64,000 nucleotides of DNA from Candidatus Finniella inopinata (GCA_945888455.1 CAMCZV010000002.1:62001-126000); one strand, 5' to 3'. Counted from the first letter of the stretch, positions 1-9,558 are shown. The notes: generated from the sequence alone by a model not told the origin. Numbers and translations are program-made.

Positions 1-1
1 T

Positions 2-778
2 TTTGCTCTGACAGGGCAGGGCATAGAGATTATCGTATTTTATACGGCCATTGCTTTGGGTTTTGCCTTGCCCTATTTATTGGGTCTGATTTTCCCCATT
101 CACAAAATATTGCCTCGGCCAGGACAGTGGATGGTGACTTTTGAAAAAATTCTGGGATTTTGTTTAATGGTATCGGCCGGATGGTTTGTCAGCACATCAT
201 TGGCGGGATTATTAGGGGTGCCTTGGGATAAGGTGGCGCTTGGCCTGTGGTCAGTATGGCTGGTGATCCCTTTTGTGGCTGGAATCCGGGCCATTTCATT
301 CAATCCAAAGGTGTACAAGGGGTTGGTGTACGGCATTCCTGGGATCTTTTCTGTCCTGTTGTTGATTTTGCCGGCTTTGCCTGGCCCCATACAGCACCCC
401 ATTTCCATGCAAGATGGGTCCCTATCGTGGCAGGTGTTTTCATCAAAAACTCTGGAATCTGCTCTGATGCAAGGCAAAACGGTGGTGGTGGATATTACGG
501 GGATGGGGTGTGCCTTGTGCATGGTGAACAAGTCCGTATTTAAACACAACACGGTCCAAGAACGCTTGCAACGGCCAAATGTCTTGTGTTTGCGTGGCGA
601 TTTTACCAGAGGAGATCCAGCCTTGATGATGTTTTTACGAAAATATGGCCGTTCCGCTATACCATTTAATATGGTCATTCATGCCAAGCATCCCCAGGGG
701 GTTGTGTTATCCGAACGTCTGACACGGGAAGAATTACTGGGCGCGATGGAGTTTGTGGAAAATCCAACCATAAAATAA
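2..778 (+). CDS. dsbD: Thiol:disulfide interchange protein DsbD-like, C-terminal part (partial at window edge)
   Basis: The reading frame is open from base 2, so the gene starts outside the window. What is visible is a hydrophobic half with several membrane helices (roughly the first 130 residues), then a soluble thioredoxin-like domain. That domain carries a C-A-L-C pair in the context GMGCALC, the position of the CxxC that accepts electrons in the DsbD gamma domain. In the family, DsbD passes electrons from cytoplasmic thioredoxin across the inner membrane to periplasmic thiol proteins. The thioredoxin domain ends soon after a cis-proline-like AIPF segment, as expected. The gene is followed 97 bp later by xseB on the same strand, probably not cotranscribed for a shared function. 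Confidence 0.8.
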   Translation, partial: FALTGQGIEIIVFYTAIALGFALPYLLGLIFPIHKILPRPGQWMVTFEKILGFCLMVSAGWFVSTSLAGLLGVPWDKVALGLWSVWLVIPFVAGIRAISFNPKVYKGLVYGIPGIFSVLLLILPALPGPIQHPISMQDGSLSWQVFSSKTLESALMQGKTVVVDITGMGCALCMVNKSVFKHNTVQERLQRPNVLCLRGDFTRGDPALMMFLRKYGRSAIPFNMVIHAKHPQGVVLSERLTREELLGAMEFVENPTIK

Positions 779-875
779 CAAGCGCCACGCCTGGTAAAAA
801 ACCTTGGTTTTCCGGCTTTGACAATGGTGGAAAGGGCAGGGTATTGTGTAAAAATATGAACAAAAAGGGCCCATT

Positions 876-1118
876 ATGGCAAACGATCAACACCCATCAA
901 CAGAGCAGAGTTTCGAAGAATCATTGAAAGAGCTGGAAGGATTGGTCAAGCGATTTGAGGAAGGGCAATTGACTTTGGACCAGGCTGTAGAAGCTTTTAC
1001 CCGCGGGACTATATTAAAAAAGCAATGCGAGGTGAAGTTGCAACAAGCCAAATCTAAAATAGAGTTGGTTACTGCAGAACAATCTGGAACAGATTCTTCT
1101 GCGCCGGATTCGAAATGA
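876..1118 (+). CDS. xseB: Exodeoxyribonuclease VII small subunit
   Basis: An 80-residue protein, the usual length of XseB. It has the typical short helical core: a SFEESLKELEGLVKRFE segment at residues 13-29, then a DQAVEAFTRG helix and a charged C-terminal tail with Cys-Glu-Val-Lys. With XseA, which is not in this window, it forms the nuclease that degrades single-stranded DNA to short oligonucleotides. The start is the ATG after an AAAAAGGGCCC stretch. The C-terminal 15 residues are polar and probably disordered. Confidence 0.85.
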   Translation: MANDQHPSTEQSFEESLKELEGLVKRFEEGQLTLDQAVEAFTRGTILKKQCEVKLQQAKSKIELVTAEQSGTDSSAPDSK

Positions 1119-1320
1119 TGGTTAGAATACATTAAAATTTTACATCATAAGTCCAGTTTGTTTTGCGCAGAGGGACATAATACTGTCACAAGATAGGAAA
1201 AACGGAAGAAATGGAAACAGGGGCAGAATTTTCTGAAATTTTCTGTAAAAGTGGTGGAAAAGCAAATGTTTTCTTGGCACTATACACTCTATAGATCAAT
1301 GAAGATGGCGGGGTGATGTG

Positions 1321-2706
1321 ATGGCAAATTTGGAAGAAACAAGCGGTCACATCGGGGCATGCGATCAACCCATAAAATCCAGATGGGGGTGCTCTAGATG
1401 GGGATGCGGCGGCATGATGGCCACCAACTTGATTATTCTGACATTGGTTTTGTATACGGTTAGTGGAACCCCTGGAGCAAACCAAGAGCAAAAAGCTGTG
1501 GGGGCGGCGCCATCGGCTGTGGCCAAGCAATCCTCTGCTGTACCCAGTGGAAAAGGTTCTAGAAAAATCGTTCCATCGGCTGTGGCCAAAACAGACGAAA
1601 AAACCCATTCTTCCTCTGCTGTACCGTCTGGATTAAAAATGCCGACCACAACGGTTCAGGGTCGGTATGCCTATTTAAAAGATTTATCTACCCAGTGCGT
1701 GTTGTTGGACAAGGGGGCTGATGAGTCCATGGCACCATCATCCATGACAAAAATCGTTACCGTATACTTGATGTTACAGGCATTGGCACAAAAATCATTG
1801 GATTGGTTAGACCTGATTTACGTATCCAAAAATGCGGCAAAAAGACCTGGCAGCCGTATGTTCATCAAACCAGAAGAAAGCATCCCTGTGATCGATTTAC
1901 TCAAGGGCATTGTGGTGACATCCGGTAATGACGCATGTACAGCCATAGCCGAACATTTGGGGGGCAGCGAAGAAGGATTTGCAGAATTAATGAACGGGTT
2001 GGCTTTGAATGTGGGAATGAACAATTCTCATTTTACCAATGCCTCTGGTTTACCCGATGGGGGGCATTACAGCACATGCAAGGATTTGGCCATTATCGCC
2101 GAACGCACCATCACAGATTTCCCAAAAGAATATGCCCAATTTTATAAAATGACGTCCTTTAAATTTAATGGCATACAACAGACCAATCGTAATGATTTGT
2201 TAAAAGACGGTTCTGCCGACGGCATGAAAACGGGCATGACGGATGCGGGAAAATACGGCATTGTGGCCACAGCCGTACGGCCAGGGCATCCACCTCGGCG
2301 ATTATTATTGGTTCTTAATGGGGTGGCCAGTGCATCATTGCGTGCCGCAGAGGCTCGACGGTTGTTGAATTGGGGATTTCAGAGATTTGAGTCTCTGGTC
2401 GTACCCAAAGGGCGTCATATTTCGACATTAAGTTTGTGGAAAGAGGGCAGCGTTAACTTGGTAACTGAATCCGATTTGGCTGTAACGCTGCCAAAAGGAA
2501 CATTGCATCGCGCGAAAATTGTGGCCCGTTATTATCAGCCGTTAACAGCACCCATCAAAAAAGATCAAAAACTGGGTGAACTGGTTATTCTTATTGATGA
2601 ACTGACCCCCATGGTGATGCCGCTGGTGGCAGAGAAAGATGTCTCTGCACCAGGATTATGGAGCACCCTGAAGGGGTGGTTTTCTGGGCATTCGCCTACA
2701 GCATAA
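1321..2706 (+). CDS. dacA: Serine-type D-Ala-D-Ala carboxypeptidase (PBP5/6, DacA family)
   Basis: A low-molecular-weight penicillin-binding protein of the S11 family, trimming the terminal D-Ala from peptidoglycan stem peptides in the periplasm. The catalytic triad motifs are present: SxxK as SMTK, SGN as in TSGNDAC, and KTG as in GMKTGMT. A PBP5 C-terminal beta domain follows, and the last 20 residues contain a tryptophan-rich amphipathic stretch (LWSTLKGWF) that suits membrane anchoring. The N-terminus is long: a basic Cys/Trp-rich lead, a hydrophobic segment around residues 34-46, then a Ser/Ala/Pro linker in which a short unit (PSAVAK...SSAVPSG) occurs twice. GTG 1318, ATG 1321 and ATG 1414 are all possible starts. 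I chose 1321 because it keeps basic residues ahead of the hydrophobic segment. Confidence 0.88.
   Translation: MANLEETSGHIGACDQPIKSRWGCSRWGCGGMMATNLIILTLVLYTVSGTPGANQEQKAVGAAPSAVAKQSSAVPSGKGSRKIVPSAVAKTDEKTHSSSAVPSGLKMPTTTVQGRYAYLKDLSTQCVLLDKGADESMAPSSMTKIVTVYLMLQALAQKSLDWLDLIYVSKNAAKRPGSRMFIKPEESIPVIDLLKGIVVTSGNDACTAIAEHLGGSEEGFAELMNGLALNVGMNNSHFTNASGLPDGGHYSTCKDLAIIAERTITDFPKEYAQFYKMTSFKFNGIQQTNRNDLLKDGSADGMKTGMTDAGKYGIVATAVRPGHPPRRLLLVLNGVASASLRAAEARRLLNWGFQRFESLVVPKGRHISTLSLWKEGSVNLVTESDLAVTLPKGTLHRAKIVARYYQPLTAPIKKDQKLGELVILIDELTPMVMPLVAEKDVSAPGLWSTLKGWFSGHSPTA
1508..1632 (+). repeat. Internal duplication in the dacA linker
   Basis: The 17-mer CCATCGGCTGTGGCCAA occurs at about 1509 and again at about 1572. 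TCCTCTGCTGTACC follows each copy (about 1530 and 1613). The two-part unit is therefore duplicated in order and encodes the repeated PSAVAK...SSAVPSG linker of the carboxypeptidase. Spacing differs between copies, so indels followed the duplication. Confidence 0.6.
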
Positions 2707-2714
2707 AAACCAAG

Positions 2715-4148
2715 CTAGGGCTGAATCTGGTTTGGGTTTCCATCAGGGTGTTGATTTATTTTCGCCAAGTGCTCCATAACAGCGACGGGCAGATTCGATA
2801 TGGGCACAAGATTTTGCTGGCCAGAGGACATGTTTTTGATTTGGACACACTGATTTTCCCATTCTTGGGCATTGGCCAGCACCACCAAGGGAAACCCTTT
2901 TCGATTGGCATAATTTAATTGGTTTTTTAACGACGACATGCCCAAGAACACCTCTGTCCGAACGCCGAGATCGCGTAACGTGTCGCCCAGCTGAATGGAT
3001 GCGCCCAAATGTTGGGCATCCTGGACACAAATCAACACATCACCTGATGGGGACACGGGGGCATGGTGCTCTATAAATCGAGCAAACAGTCGGGACAACC
3101 CGATGGATGCACCGACGCCAGGAAAAGCCTTTTTTGATGAGAGCATATTGGCAAGATGGTCATAGCGCCCCCCTGCGCAAATGCTGCCCAAATCCCCATG
3201 TTGCGGCAATTTTGCCTCAAAGGTGATCCCCGAATAATAGGTCAATCCTCTGGCCAACAGAGGGGAAAAGCGAATGTGTTCAGCATTCATACCGCGCATG
3301 CCCAAGTGTTGAGCGGTCTGATCTAGGTGCTGTAATGCATCGTGAAACGCAGCAGGCCAATCCAGGGATTTCAGGCGGTTGATCTGATCAGATGCCGATG
3401 ACGTATCATGGGCCCAAGAGGACAAAATATCCAATGATTCTGGTGATGCCTTTAATTCTTTTAACGACGTCAAAACAGACTCTATCCCAATTTTTTCCCA
3501 CTTGTCGATGACCCGCAATGCCCCCGTGACGTCTGAAATCCCCGCATAATCAGCCCAAGAGGTTAATACATGCCTGTGATTAATGTGCCAGCAAACGGGG
3601 CCCAAAAAAGATTGGATGTCTAGAGATTCCAGCGCACGATGCATGATAAAAATCGTGTCACCATCATAGGCACTGGGCAAGGTGTCTTGACCAACCACAT
3701 CAATATCGCATTGATAGAATTGACGAAATCGTCCTTCTTGGGGGCGCTCTCCTCGCCATACGGGTGCAATGTGGTATCGGCGATAAGGAAAAACCAAAAC
3801 CCCGCGATGTTGAACAACGTATCGGGCCAGTGGAATGGTTAAATCAAATCGCAGGCCCAATTGACGCTCTGGTGTAAGGGGTTTTTTGTGCAGATCAGAT
3901 GCTGGATTTTTTACGTCATTTTCAGATGGGTTGACCCGATGATCCTGGGCCAGATCAGCCCAACGGCCAAGGGTATAAATTTCAGAATCATCCCCTTTGG
4001 ATAACAAGGTGGACATGCGTTCCACCACAGGTGTATCCATGGGGGTAAAGCAAAATTGTTCAAAATGGGTTTCTAAAAGCCGTTTCCATTGGTTCAAGAC
4101 ACGTTGTTGTTCTGGTAACCATTCTGGAAAACCTGATATTAAAGACAT
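2715..4148 (-). CDS. hisS: Histidine--tRNA ligase
   Basis: A class II aminoacyl-tRNA synthetase charging tRNA-His. The start at 4148 gives 477 residues beginning MSLISGFPEW, matching the family N-terminus (SGFPE...) better than the ATG 78 bases upstream. Family signatures are present: motif 2 region with RFDLTIPLARYV, FRQFYQCDIDVVG, and the histidine-A segment GLTYYSGITFEAKL. An anticodon-binding domain lies at the C-terminus (SGDVLICVQ onward). The gene converges on the carboxypeptidase with only 8 bp between stops and diverges from tuf. Confidence 0.92.
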   Translation of the reverse strand: MSLISGFPEWLPEQQRVLNQWKRLLETHFEQFCFTPMDTPVVERMSTLLSKGDDSEIYTLGRWADLAQDHRVNPSENDVKNPASDLHKKPLTPERQLGLRFDLTIPLARYVVQHRGVLVFPYRRYHIAPVWRGERPQEGRFRQFYQCDIDVVGQDTLPSAYDGDTIFIMHRALESLDIQSFLGPVCWHINHRHVLTSWADYAGISDVTGALRVIDKWEKIGIESVLTSLKELKASPESLDILSSWAHDTSSASDQINRLKSLDWPAAFHDALQHLDQTAQHLGMRGMNAEHIRFSPLLARGLTYYSGITFEAKLPQHGDLGSICAGGRYDHLANMLSSKKAFPGVGASIGLSRLFARFIEHHAPVSPSGDVLICVQDAQHLGASIQLGDTLRDLGVRTEVFLGMSSLKNQLNYANRKGFPLVVLANAQEWENQCVQIKNMSSGQQNLVPISNLPVAVMEHLAKINQHPDGNPNQIQP

Positions 4149-4333
4149 ATAAATGGCCAAAAACAGCATGGAGTTCCTCAGTATATCCCAATCCGTGTGG
4201 ATCATACCAGGGAGAGCTTGCGCCATTGGCTGGTAACTCTTTTGTACAGTTTTAGAAAATTTTTGGCTGTCGCCGTTGAATTATTGTTGAGAATATGGTA
4301 TCTAGAGAGAGTTATTTTTTATTGGTAAGTTTT

Positions 4334-5572
4334 ATGGCGAAAGAAAAATACGTTCGAACGAAACCACACGTGAACGTTGGAACCATTGGTCACGTTGACC
4401 ATGGTAAAACAACTTTGACCGCAGCGCTGACAAAATACTCAGCGGATAAAGGTTTGGCTCAATTCCAAGGCTATGATCAAATTGATAAGGCTCCGGAAGA
4501 AAGAGCCCGTGGTATTACCATTTCTACCGCGCATGTTGAATATGAAACAGCGGCACGTCACTATGGTCACGTGGACTGTCCTGGACACGCTGACTATATT
4601 AAGAATATGATTACAGGTGCGGCTCAGATGGACGGTGCGATTTTAGTCGTTGCGGCTACTGATGGTCCTATGCCACAAACAAGAGAGCATATTTTGTTGG
4701 CTCGCCAGGTAAACGTTAAGAATATCGTTGTGTTTTTGAACAAAATTGATATTGCTGATCCTGATTTGGTGGAATTGGTGGAAATGGAAGTCAGAGAGCT
4801 GTTGAGCAGCAACGGATTTCCTGGCGATGATATTCCTATCATTCATGGTTCTGCGACTATGGCATTAAGTGGTGATGCTGGGCCATTGGGTTCCCTTGCG
4901 ATGGAGAAATTGCTGGCTGCGTTGGATTCCTATATCCCTATTCCAGAAAGAGACATTGAAAAGCCATTTATGATGCCTGTTGAAGACGTCTTTTCTATTT
5001 CAGGTCGCGGAACCGTGATGACGGGTAGAATCGAGCAAGGAATCATCAAAGTTGGTGATGTGGTCGAAATTGTTGGATTGCGTCCAACCCAGGAAACCAC
5101 TGTAACGGGCGTTGAAATGTTCCGCAAAGAGCTGGATTCAGGTCAAGCCGGTGACAACGTCGGTATTTTGGTTCGTGGGTTAAAGAGAGAAGACGTAGAG
5201 CGTGGACAAGTTGTGGCCAAAAAAGGCACCATAAAGCCCCATGTTCGTTTTGAGTGTGAAGCTTATATTTTGACCAAAGAAGAGGGTGGTCGTCACAGTC
5301 CGTTCTTTACCAACTATCGTCCTCAGTTTTATTTCAGAACAACGGACGTAACAGGTGCAGTTGAATTGCCTGCGGACAGAGAAATGGTGATGCCTGGGGA
5401 TAACTTAAAAATGCAAGTAGAGTTGATTGCTCCGATTGCGATGTCTGTTGGATCTCGCTTTTCTATTCGTGAGGGTGGAAGAACCGTTGGATCTGGTATC
5501 GTAACCGAGATTCTTGAGGCTGCTGCTCCTGCTGCTGGCGCAAAAGCCGCCGCTGCAAAGGCTAGGGGGTAA
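4334..5572 (+). CDS. tuf: Elongation factor Tu
   Basis: GTP-dependent carrier of aminoacyl-tRNA to the ribosome. G1 is GHVDHGKT, G3 is DCPGH (with the catalytic His) and G4 is NKID; domains 2 and 3 follow in full. The start at 4334 ([12 protein letters not shown]) fits the family, while the upstream in-frame ATG at 4295 would add 13 unlikely residues. The protein is 412 residues, longer than the usual 394-400. The extra length is an Ala/Gly/Lys tail after the normal end ([10 protein letters not shown]), rich in alanine. It heads the S10 ribosomal-protein cluster, with only 2 bp before the rpsJ start. The fusA/rpsG/rpsL genes that usually precede it are absent. Confidence 0.96.
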   Translation: MAKEKYVRTKPHVNVGTIGHVDHGKTTLTAALTKYSADKGLAQFQGYDQIDKAPEERARGITISTAHVEYETAARHYGHVDCPGHADYIKNMITGAAQMDGAILVVAATDGPMPQTREHILLARQVNVKNIVVFLNKIDIADPDLVELVEMEVRELLSSNGFPGDDIPIIHGSATMALSGDAGPLGSLAMEKLLAALDSYIPIPERDIEKPFMMPVEDVFSISGRGTVMTGRIEQGIIKVGDVVEIVGLRPTQETTVTGVEMFRKELDSGQAGDNVGILVRGLKREDVERGQVVAKKGTIKPHVRFECEAYILTKEEGGRHSPFFTNYRPQFYFRTTDVTGAVELPADREMVMPGDNLKMQVELIAPIAMSVGSRFSIREGGRTVGSGIVTEILEAAAPAAGAKAAAAKARG

Positions 5573-5574
5573 TT

Positions 5575-5877
5575 TTGAACCAGAAAATTAAAATGCGTTT
5601 GCGGAGTTATGATTATCGTGTACTGGATCGTGCAGTCAGCGAAATCATGGACACCGCGCAAAGGACAGGGGCTCGTGTACGGGGCCCTATCCCGTTGCCT
5701 CAAAAAATTCATAAATTTACGATTTTACGATCTCCGCACATTGATAAAAAGGCGCGGGATCAGTTTGAGCGTAGAACATACAACCGACTTTTGGAGGTAG
5801 ACTGCACTTCTCAAACGCTAGAGGCGTTGATGGGGTTGACAGTGGCTTCTGAAGTCGAGGTGGAGATCAAGGTATGA
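5575..5877 (+). CDS. rpsJ: 30S ribosomal protein S10
   Basis: A 100-residue S10, also the NusE antitermination partner in the family. Recognisable segments are [11 protein letters not shown] near the N-terminus, [19 protein letters not shown] in the middle and the closing [15 protein letters not shown] start at 5575 is preferred: it is preceded by an AGGGGG purine run lying across the end of tuf, and it supplies the few residues that usually precede the first beta strand. An ATG at 5593 is the alternative. Translation is probably coupled to tuf upstream and to rplC downstream, where the genes overlap by 4 bp. Confidence 0.93.
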   Translation: MNQKIKMRLRSYDYRVLDRAVSEIMDTAQRTGARVRGPIPLPQKIHKFTILRSPHIDKKARDQFERRTYNRLLEVDCTSQTLEALMGLTVASEVEVEIKV

Positions 5878-6581
5878 GTACTCAACGTTCTGGAATGATT
5901 GTTAAAAAACTAGGCATGACAAGGGTTTTCATGGATTCAGGAGAAGCATGCCCTGTAACCCTGCTTTCCATAGAAGGGTGCACGGTCGTGGCAGTCAAGA
6001 AAACCAATGATGGCCAATTGACATCACTGCAAGTGGGCAGCGGAAAAGCCAAAAATGTTACAAGGCCTATGCAAGGTCATTTTTCCAAGTCCAGTGTAGA
6101 GCCAAAGAAAATTTTACGCGAGTTTCGCGTCGATTCTGATAAGGAAATCCCTGTTGGATCTGTTTTTCAGGCTGATTATTTTGAAAAGGGCTGCTGGGTA
6201 GATATTTCGGGGATAACCATTGGTCGAGGTTTTGCTGGTGCCATGAAGCGTCACAATTTCTCGGGGCTTCGGGCTTCTCACGGTGTGTCTGTTTCCCACA
6301 GAAGCCATGGTTCTACGGGGCATCGAAAAGATCCTGGAAAGGTTTTCAAGGGCAAAAAGATGGCCGGCCATATGGGGTGTCAAAAAATAACCGTTCAAAA
6401 TGTCAAAGTCATTGATTTTGATATAGAGCGTGGTTTGATTGTGGTGAAGGGAAATATTCCCGGATATGAAGGGGGTTGGGTGACCATTCGGGATGCGGTG
6501 AAAAAACCGGCTCATCCAAAAGGTCTTCTAGACGGGGTGAAGATTTCATCCATTGAGGGTAGCGCAGCAGAAGCTGTTTAA
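5874..6581 (+). CDS. rplC: 50S ribosomal protein L3
   Basis: 235 residues. The first domain opens with [15 protein letters not shown] and the central loop region contains the conserved [10 protein letters not shown]...[15 protein letters not shown] and [14 protein letters not shown] segments that reach the peptidyl-transferase centre. The C-terminus matches the L3 fold ([22 protein letters not shown]). It overlaps rpsJ by 4 bp (ATGA) and lies 30 bp before rplD, in the standard S10-operon order. Confidence 0.95.
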   Translation: MSTQRSGMIVKKLGMTRVFMDSGEACPVTLLSIEGCTVVAVKKTNDGQLTSLQVGSGKAKNVTRPMQGHFSKSSVEPKKILREFRVDSDKEIPVGSVFQADYFEKGCWVDISGITIGRGFAGAMKRHNFSGLRASHGVSVSHRSHGSTGHRKDPGKVFKGKKMAGHMGCQKITVQNVKVIDFDIERGLIVVKGNIPGYEGGWVTIRDAVKKPAHPKGLLDGVKISSIEGSAAEAV

Positions 6582-6611
6582 TTTTTTATTTTTGTATTAA
6601 GGTGAGTTATA

Positions 6612-7235
6612 ATGTTAAAAGTTCCTGTTCGAAATTTTCAAGGGGATGCCCTTGAAGAATGTTCTGTTTCTTCAGAAGTTTTTGCGGCGCCTATTCGCAA
6701 GGATATTCTTTCGCGTGTTGTGCAGTGGCAGCTAGCCAAGCGTCGGTCTGGCAATCACAAAGCTAAGGGTATCAGTGACATTTCGGGAACGACAAAAAAG
6801 CCCCATCGTCAAAAAGGAACGGGTCGCGCCCGTCAAGGTTCTTTGCGCTCTCCGCATATGCGAGGTGGAGCTGTGATTTTTGGCCCAGTAATTAGGGATC
6901 ACAGTTTTTCTTTGCCTAAAAAGGTTCGTAAAATGGGTTTGCGTTGTGCATTATCTGCGCGGATGAAGGAAAATAAATTGTTTGTGATGGACGATCTTTC
7001 CATGGAGAGTAGAAAAACAAAGGACGTCGTTCATGCTTTTTCTGGTTCTGTGCTGATGATTGGCGGAGAAACGGTGTGTCAAAATTTAAAAAATGCCATT
7101 TCCAATGTTCATTCTTTGAATTTACTGCCTCGACACGGGATTAATGTATATGATATCCTCAGACACGATCAATTGATTTTATCGAGAGACGCCGTTCGGT
7201 ATCTTGAAAACTTTTTGTCTGTTTCTTCGGACTGA
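6612..7235 (+). CDS. rplD: 50S ribosomal protein L4 (L4/L1e)
   Basis: 207 residues, normal for L4. The conserved tentacle region is clear: GTTKKPHRQKGTGRARQGS followed by RSPHMRGGAVIFGP. In the family L4 lines the exit tunnel and in some bacteria represses its own operon. The start follows a GGTGAG Shine-Dalgarno 8 bases upstream. The C-terminal half, which packs on the ribosome surface, is more divergent than the loop. Confidence 0.94.
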   Translation: MLKVPVRNFQGDALEECSVSSEVFAAPIRKDILSRVVQWQLAKRRSGNHKAKGISDISGTTKKPHRQKGTGRARQGSLRSPHMRGGAVIFGPVIRDHSFSLPKKVRKMGLRCALSARMKENKLFVMDDLSMESRKTKDVVHAFSGSVLMIGGETVCQNLKNAISNVHSLNLLPRHGINVYDILRHDQLILSRDAVRYLENFLSVSSD

Positions 7236-7298
7236 GGGTGTCAAAATTTTAAGACCAGTGGGCGTTAGCAGAAAAAAGTTTTATCAAAGAGGAAAAAG

Positions 7299-7637
7299 AT
7301 GGTTCATCGTTATGTTATTCGAGATCGACACAAGAATTTATCGCAAGAGACATTGTATCAAGTGATAAAAAGACCCATTGTGACGGAAAAATCCACTATA
7401 GGAAGAGAAAAAGGGCGATACTTTTTTGTAGTAGAGTCTTGGGCCACAAAATTTTTTATTAAAACAGCCGTGGAAAAGATTTTTAATGTCAAGGTAAAGG
7501 CAGTGAATACGTCGACATTAAAGGGGAAAACAGTGCGGTTTAAGGGCCGTTCTGGAGTTCGATCTGATGTCAAAAAGGCAATGGTTTCTCTTCAGGATGG
7601 ATATTCGATTGATCTTGAAAAAGGAGAAATGGCATGA
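7299..7637 (+). CDS. rplW: 50S ribosomal protein L23
   Basis: 112 residues. The L23 core begins at [13 protein letters not shown] and includes the exit-tunnel loop [21 protein letters not shown]. It carries about 20 extra N-terminal residues compared with most bacterial L23 proteins; a GAGGAA purine run before the ATG at 7299 supports that start. The stop overlaps the rplB start (ATGA), so translation is coupled. It sits in the normal L4-L23-L2 order. Confidence 0.92.
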   Translation: MVHRYVIRDRHKNLSQETLYQVIKRPIVTEKSTIGREKGRYFFVVESWATKFFIKTAVEKIFNVKVKAVNTSTLKGKTVRFKGRSGVRSDVKKAMVSLQDGYSIDLEKGEMA

Positions 7638-8452
7638 CATTGAAAAAATATAACCCGACGACGTCATCCCAGCGTGGTTTGGTTTTAGTAGACTATTCTG
7701 GTCTTTGGAAAGGAAAGCCTTTTAAAAAATTGACTTCTGGTAAAAAAAGCACAGGGGGTCGAAGCCATGGACGCATTACGATGCGCCATCGCGGGGGTGG
7801 TCATAAAAGATCATATAGACAGATTGATTTTAAGAGAAAAGATTCTGAGGTAGAGGTTCAGCGCGTAGAGTACGATCCAAATCGCAGTGCGTTTATTGCT
7901 TTGGTTCAAAATACAGAAACCCAAGAGCACTCTTATATTATTGCTCCAGATACTGTTGGAATTGGAGATCGATTGGCCTCTGGAAATTCAACGGAGATCA
8001 AGGTTGGAAATACGTTACAATTAAAAAATGCTCCGGTTGGATTGTCGGTTCATAATATAGAGCTAAAAATTGGAAAAGGCGGGCAGTTGGCTCGTGCTGC
8101 GGGGTCTTGGGCTCAGATTATGGGTAGAGATAGTGGGTACGTTTTGTTAAAACTGCCATCAGGTGAAGTTCGTCGGGTGCATGGAGAGTGTCGTGCGACG
8201 GTTGGTATTGTGTCTAATATCGACTTGAAAAACCAACGCATTGCAAAAGCGGGTAGAAATCGCTGGTTAGGATGGAGGCCTGCTGTTCGTGGTGTGGCCA
8301 TGAACCCAATTGATCACCCTCATGGTGGTGGAGAAGGAAAAACATCTGGTGGACGTCATCCTGTTACACCTTGGGGTAAGCCTACAAAGGGTTACAAGAC
8401 AAGGAACAAGAAAAAGTCGTCTTCTAAATTTATTATTAGTCGTCGTAAATAA
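7634..8452 (+). CDS. rplB: 50S ribosomal protein L2
   Basis: 272 residues, standard length. The RNA-binding segments [17 protein letters not shown] and the C-terminal [20 protein letters not shown] are intact, including the His of HPHGGGEG that lies near the peptidyl-transferase centre in the family. The C-terminus ends in a basic [18 protein letters not shown] tail. It starts inside the last codons of rplW. Confidence 0.96.
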   Translation: MTLKKYNPTTSSQRGLVLVDYSGLWKGKPFKKLTSGKKSTGGRSHGRITMRHRGGGHKRSYRQIDFKRKDSEVEVQRVEYDPNRSAFIALVQNTETQEHSYIIAPDTVGIGDRLASGNSTEIKVGNTLQLKNAPVGLSVHNIELKIGKGGQLARAAGSWAQIMGRDSGYVLLKLPSGEVRRVHGECRATVGIVSNIDLKNQRIAKAGRNRWLGWRPAVRGVAMNPIDHPHGGGEGKTSGGRHPVTPWGKPTKGYKTRNKKKSSSKFIISRRK

Positions 8453-8463
8453 AGGATAAAATT

Positions 8464-8739
8464 ATGACTCGATCCGTTTGGAAAGGTCCTTTTGTAGATG
8501 GATATCTTTTGACAAAAGTACAAAAATTGCGTGCATCTGGCAGACAGGACCCTATCAAAACTTGGTCCCGTAGGTCCGTGATTTTGCCTCAGTTCGTTGG
8601 GGTGACATTTCACGTCTATAATGGGAAAAAATTTATACCTGTTTTTGTAACAGAGGAAATGATTAACCACAAATTGGGGGAATTTTCTCCAACTCGTGTG
8701 TTTCATGGCCATTCTGGCGACAAAAAAGCAAAAAAATGA
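8464..8739 (+). CDS. rpsS: 30S ribosomal protein S19
   Basis: 91 residues with the S19 opening [15 protein letters not shown], the central [23 protein letters not shown] and the closing [17 protein letters not shown]. It sits at the small-subunit head, contacting S13 in the family. The start follows a TAAAGGATAAAATT stretch with a usable AAGGA. The position between rplB and rplV is standard. Confidence 0.96.
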   Translation: MTRSVWKGPFVDGYLLTKVQKLRASGRQDPIKTWSRRSVILPQFVGVTFHVYNGKKFIPVFVTEEMINHKLGEFSPTRVFHGHSGDKKAKK

Positions 8740-8761
8740 TCAGAAAAACTAGGGAAAGAAT

Positions 8762-9112
8762 ATGTATATGAATCAAGCGCGAGCTTCTTTGAATATGTTG
8801 CGCATCAGTCCGTATAAGTTGAATGAAGTAGCCAAGCCCATACGTAAAAAATCCGTTGCCGAAGCCATTGCTTTGTTAAAAGGCATGAGAAAGCGATCCG
8901 CTCATGATGTTTATAAAACATTAATTTCAGCCGTTGCAAATGCAAAAAACAACTTTGATTTGGATGTAGATCAATTGATCGTAACAGAGGCAACCGTTGG
9001 TCGTGCCATTGTTTTGCGTCGTATGGATATCAAGGGCCGCAGCAGAATGGGTAGAATTACTAAGCCATTTAGCCATTTGCGCGTTGTCCTGACCGTTGAT
9101 CCAAGCCTATAA
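8762..9112 (+). CDS. rplV: 50S ribosomal protein L22, last gene of a truncated S10 operon
   Basis: 116 residues. The L22 core runs from RASLNMLRISPYKLNEVAK to the long hairpin segment ending GRAIVLRRMDIKGRSRMGRITKPFSHLRVVLT, which lines the exit tunnel in the family. Start codons at 8762 and 8768 are both possible; a GGGAAAGAA run precedes them. Normally rpsC, rplP and rpmC follow at once. Here none does: the final 14 or so codons plus about 90 bp of downstream sequence are repeated in tandem, and an unrelated AT-rich cassette comes next. Confidence 0.95.
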   Translation: MYMNQARASLNMLRISPYKLNEVAKPIRKKSVAEAIALLKGMRKRSAHDVYKTLISAVANAKNNFDLDVDQLIVTEATVGRAIVLRRMDIKGRSRMGRITKPFSHLRVVLTVDPSL

Positions 9113-9337
9113 AAATAGGGTGTTGTATAGGCGCTTGACCTTTTGATTTGTGATTTCTGTCTTAAAATCTTGGTCAAGCGGAGCAGCATTTAATTTAACT
9201 TTTAGCCATTTGCGCGTTGTCCTGACCGTTGATCCAAGCCTATAAAAATAGGGTGTTGTATAGGCGCTTGACCTTTTGATTTGTGATTTCTATCTTAAAA
9301 TCTTGGTCAAGCGGAGCAGCATTTAATTTAACTTTTA
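9068..9337 (+). repeat. 133-bp tandem duplication carrying the rplV 3' end
   Basis: Bases 9068-9204 recur at 9201-9337, an offset of exactly 133 bp with one visible difference (G at 9158, A at 9291). Each unit contains the last codons of rplV with the stop, then two inverted repeats: GCCTATA/TATAGGC around 9104-9131, and CGCTTGACC/GGTCAAGCG (arms at about 9132-9140 and 9172-9180). The near-identity suggests a recent event. Either hairpin could stop transcription leaving rplV, although neither is followed by a strong T run. The second copy leaves a non-coding piece of rplV. Confidence 0.95.
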
Positions 9338-9378
9338 TGCTGTCTAGAATATATATTACTTTTGTTTTTATATAAAAA

Positions 9379-9413
9379 CACAGAAATAATAAAAAATTTT
9401 TCAAATTTCTGTG
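9379..9413 (+). promoter_or_regulatory. Inverted repeat in the control region of the accessory cassette
   Basis: CACAGAAAT at 9379-9387 is matched by its exact complement ATTTCTGTG at 9405-9413, a perfect 9-bp repeat with a 17-base AT-rich spacer. A TATGAT that could serve as a -10 box follows at 9415-9420. A second TATGAT lies at 9475-9480, and the 15-mer TTTTATATAAAAACA occurs at 9366 and again at 9457. Together these suggest an operator/promoter region for the genes from 9559 onward. No regulator gene is adjacent, so the role is inference. Confidence 0.45.
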
Positions 9414-9558
9414 CTATGATCTTCAAAGCGCAGTTTAAGGGAAACAAACTTTTAAATTTTATATAAAAACATCATATGATACAGTTTTTACAAAAAAAAT
9501 GCATTTTGCACCATGCTATATAAAAATAGAACAATTTATAAAAAACTTCTCTTGTGCA

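Noticed and set aside
100-678. Long minus-strand frame across the DsbD-like gene
   Set aside because: Antisense to a clearly recognised protein, with no family resemblance and no start signal.
1186-1649. Minus-strand frames across the carboxypeptidase N-terminus
   Set aside because: They mirror the low-complexity linker; the plus-strand enzyme explains the region.
5329-5712. 127-codon minus-strand frame over the end of tuf
   Set aside because: Shadow of the tuf and rpsJ codon pattern.
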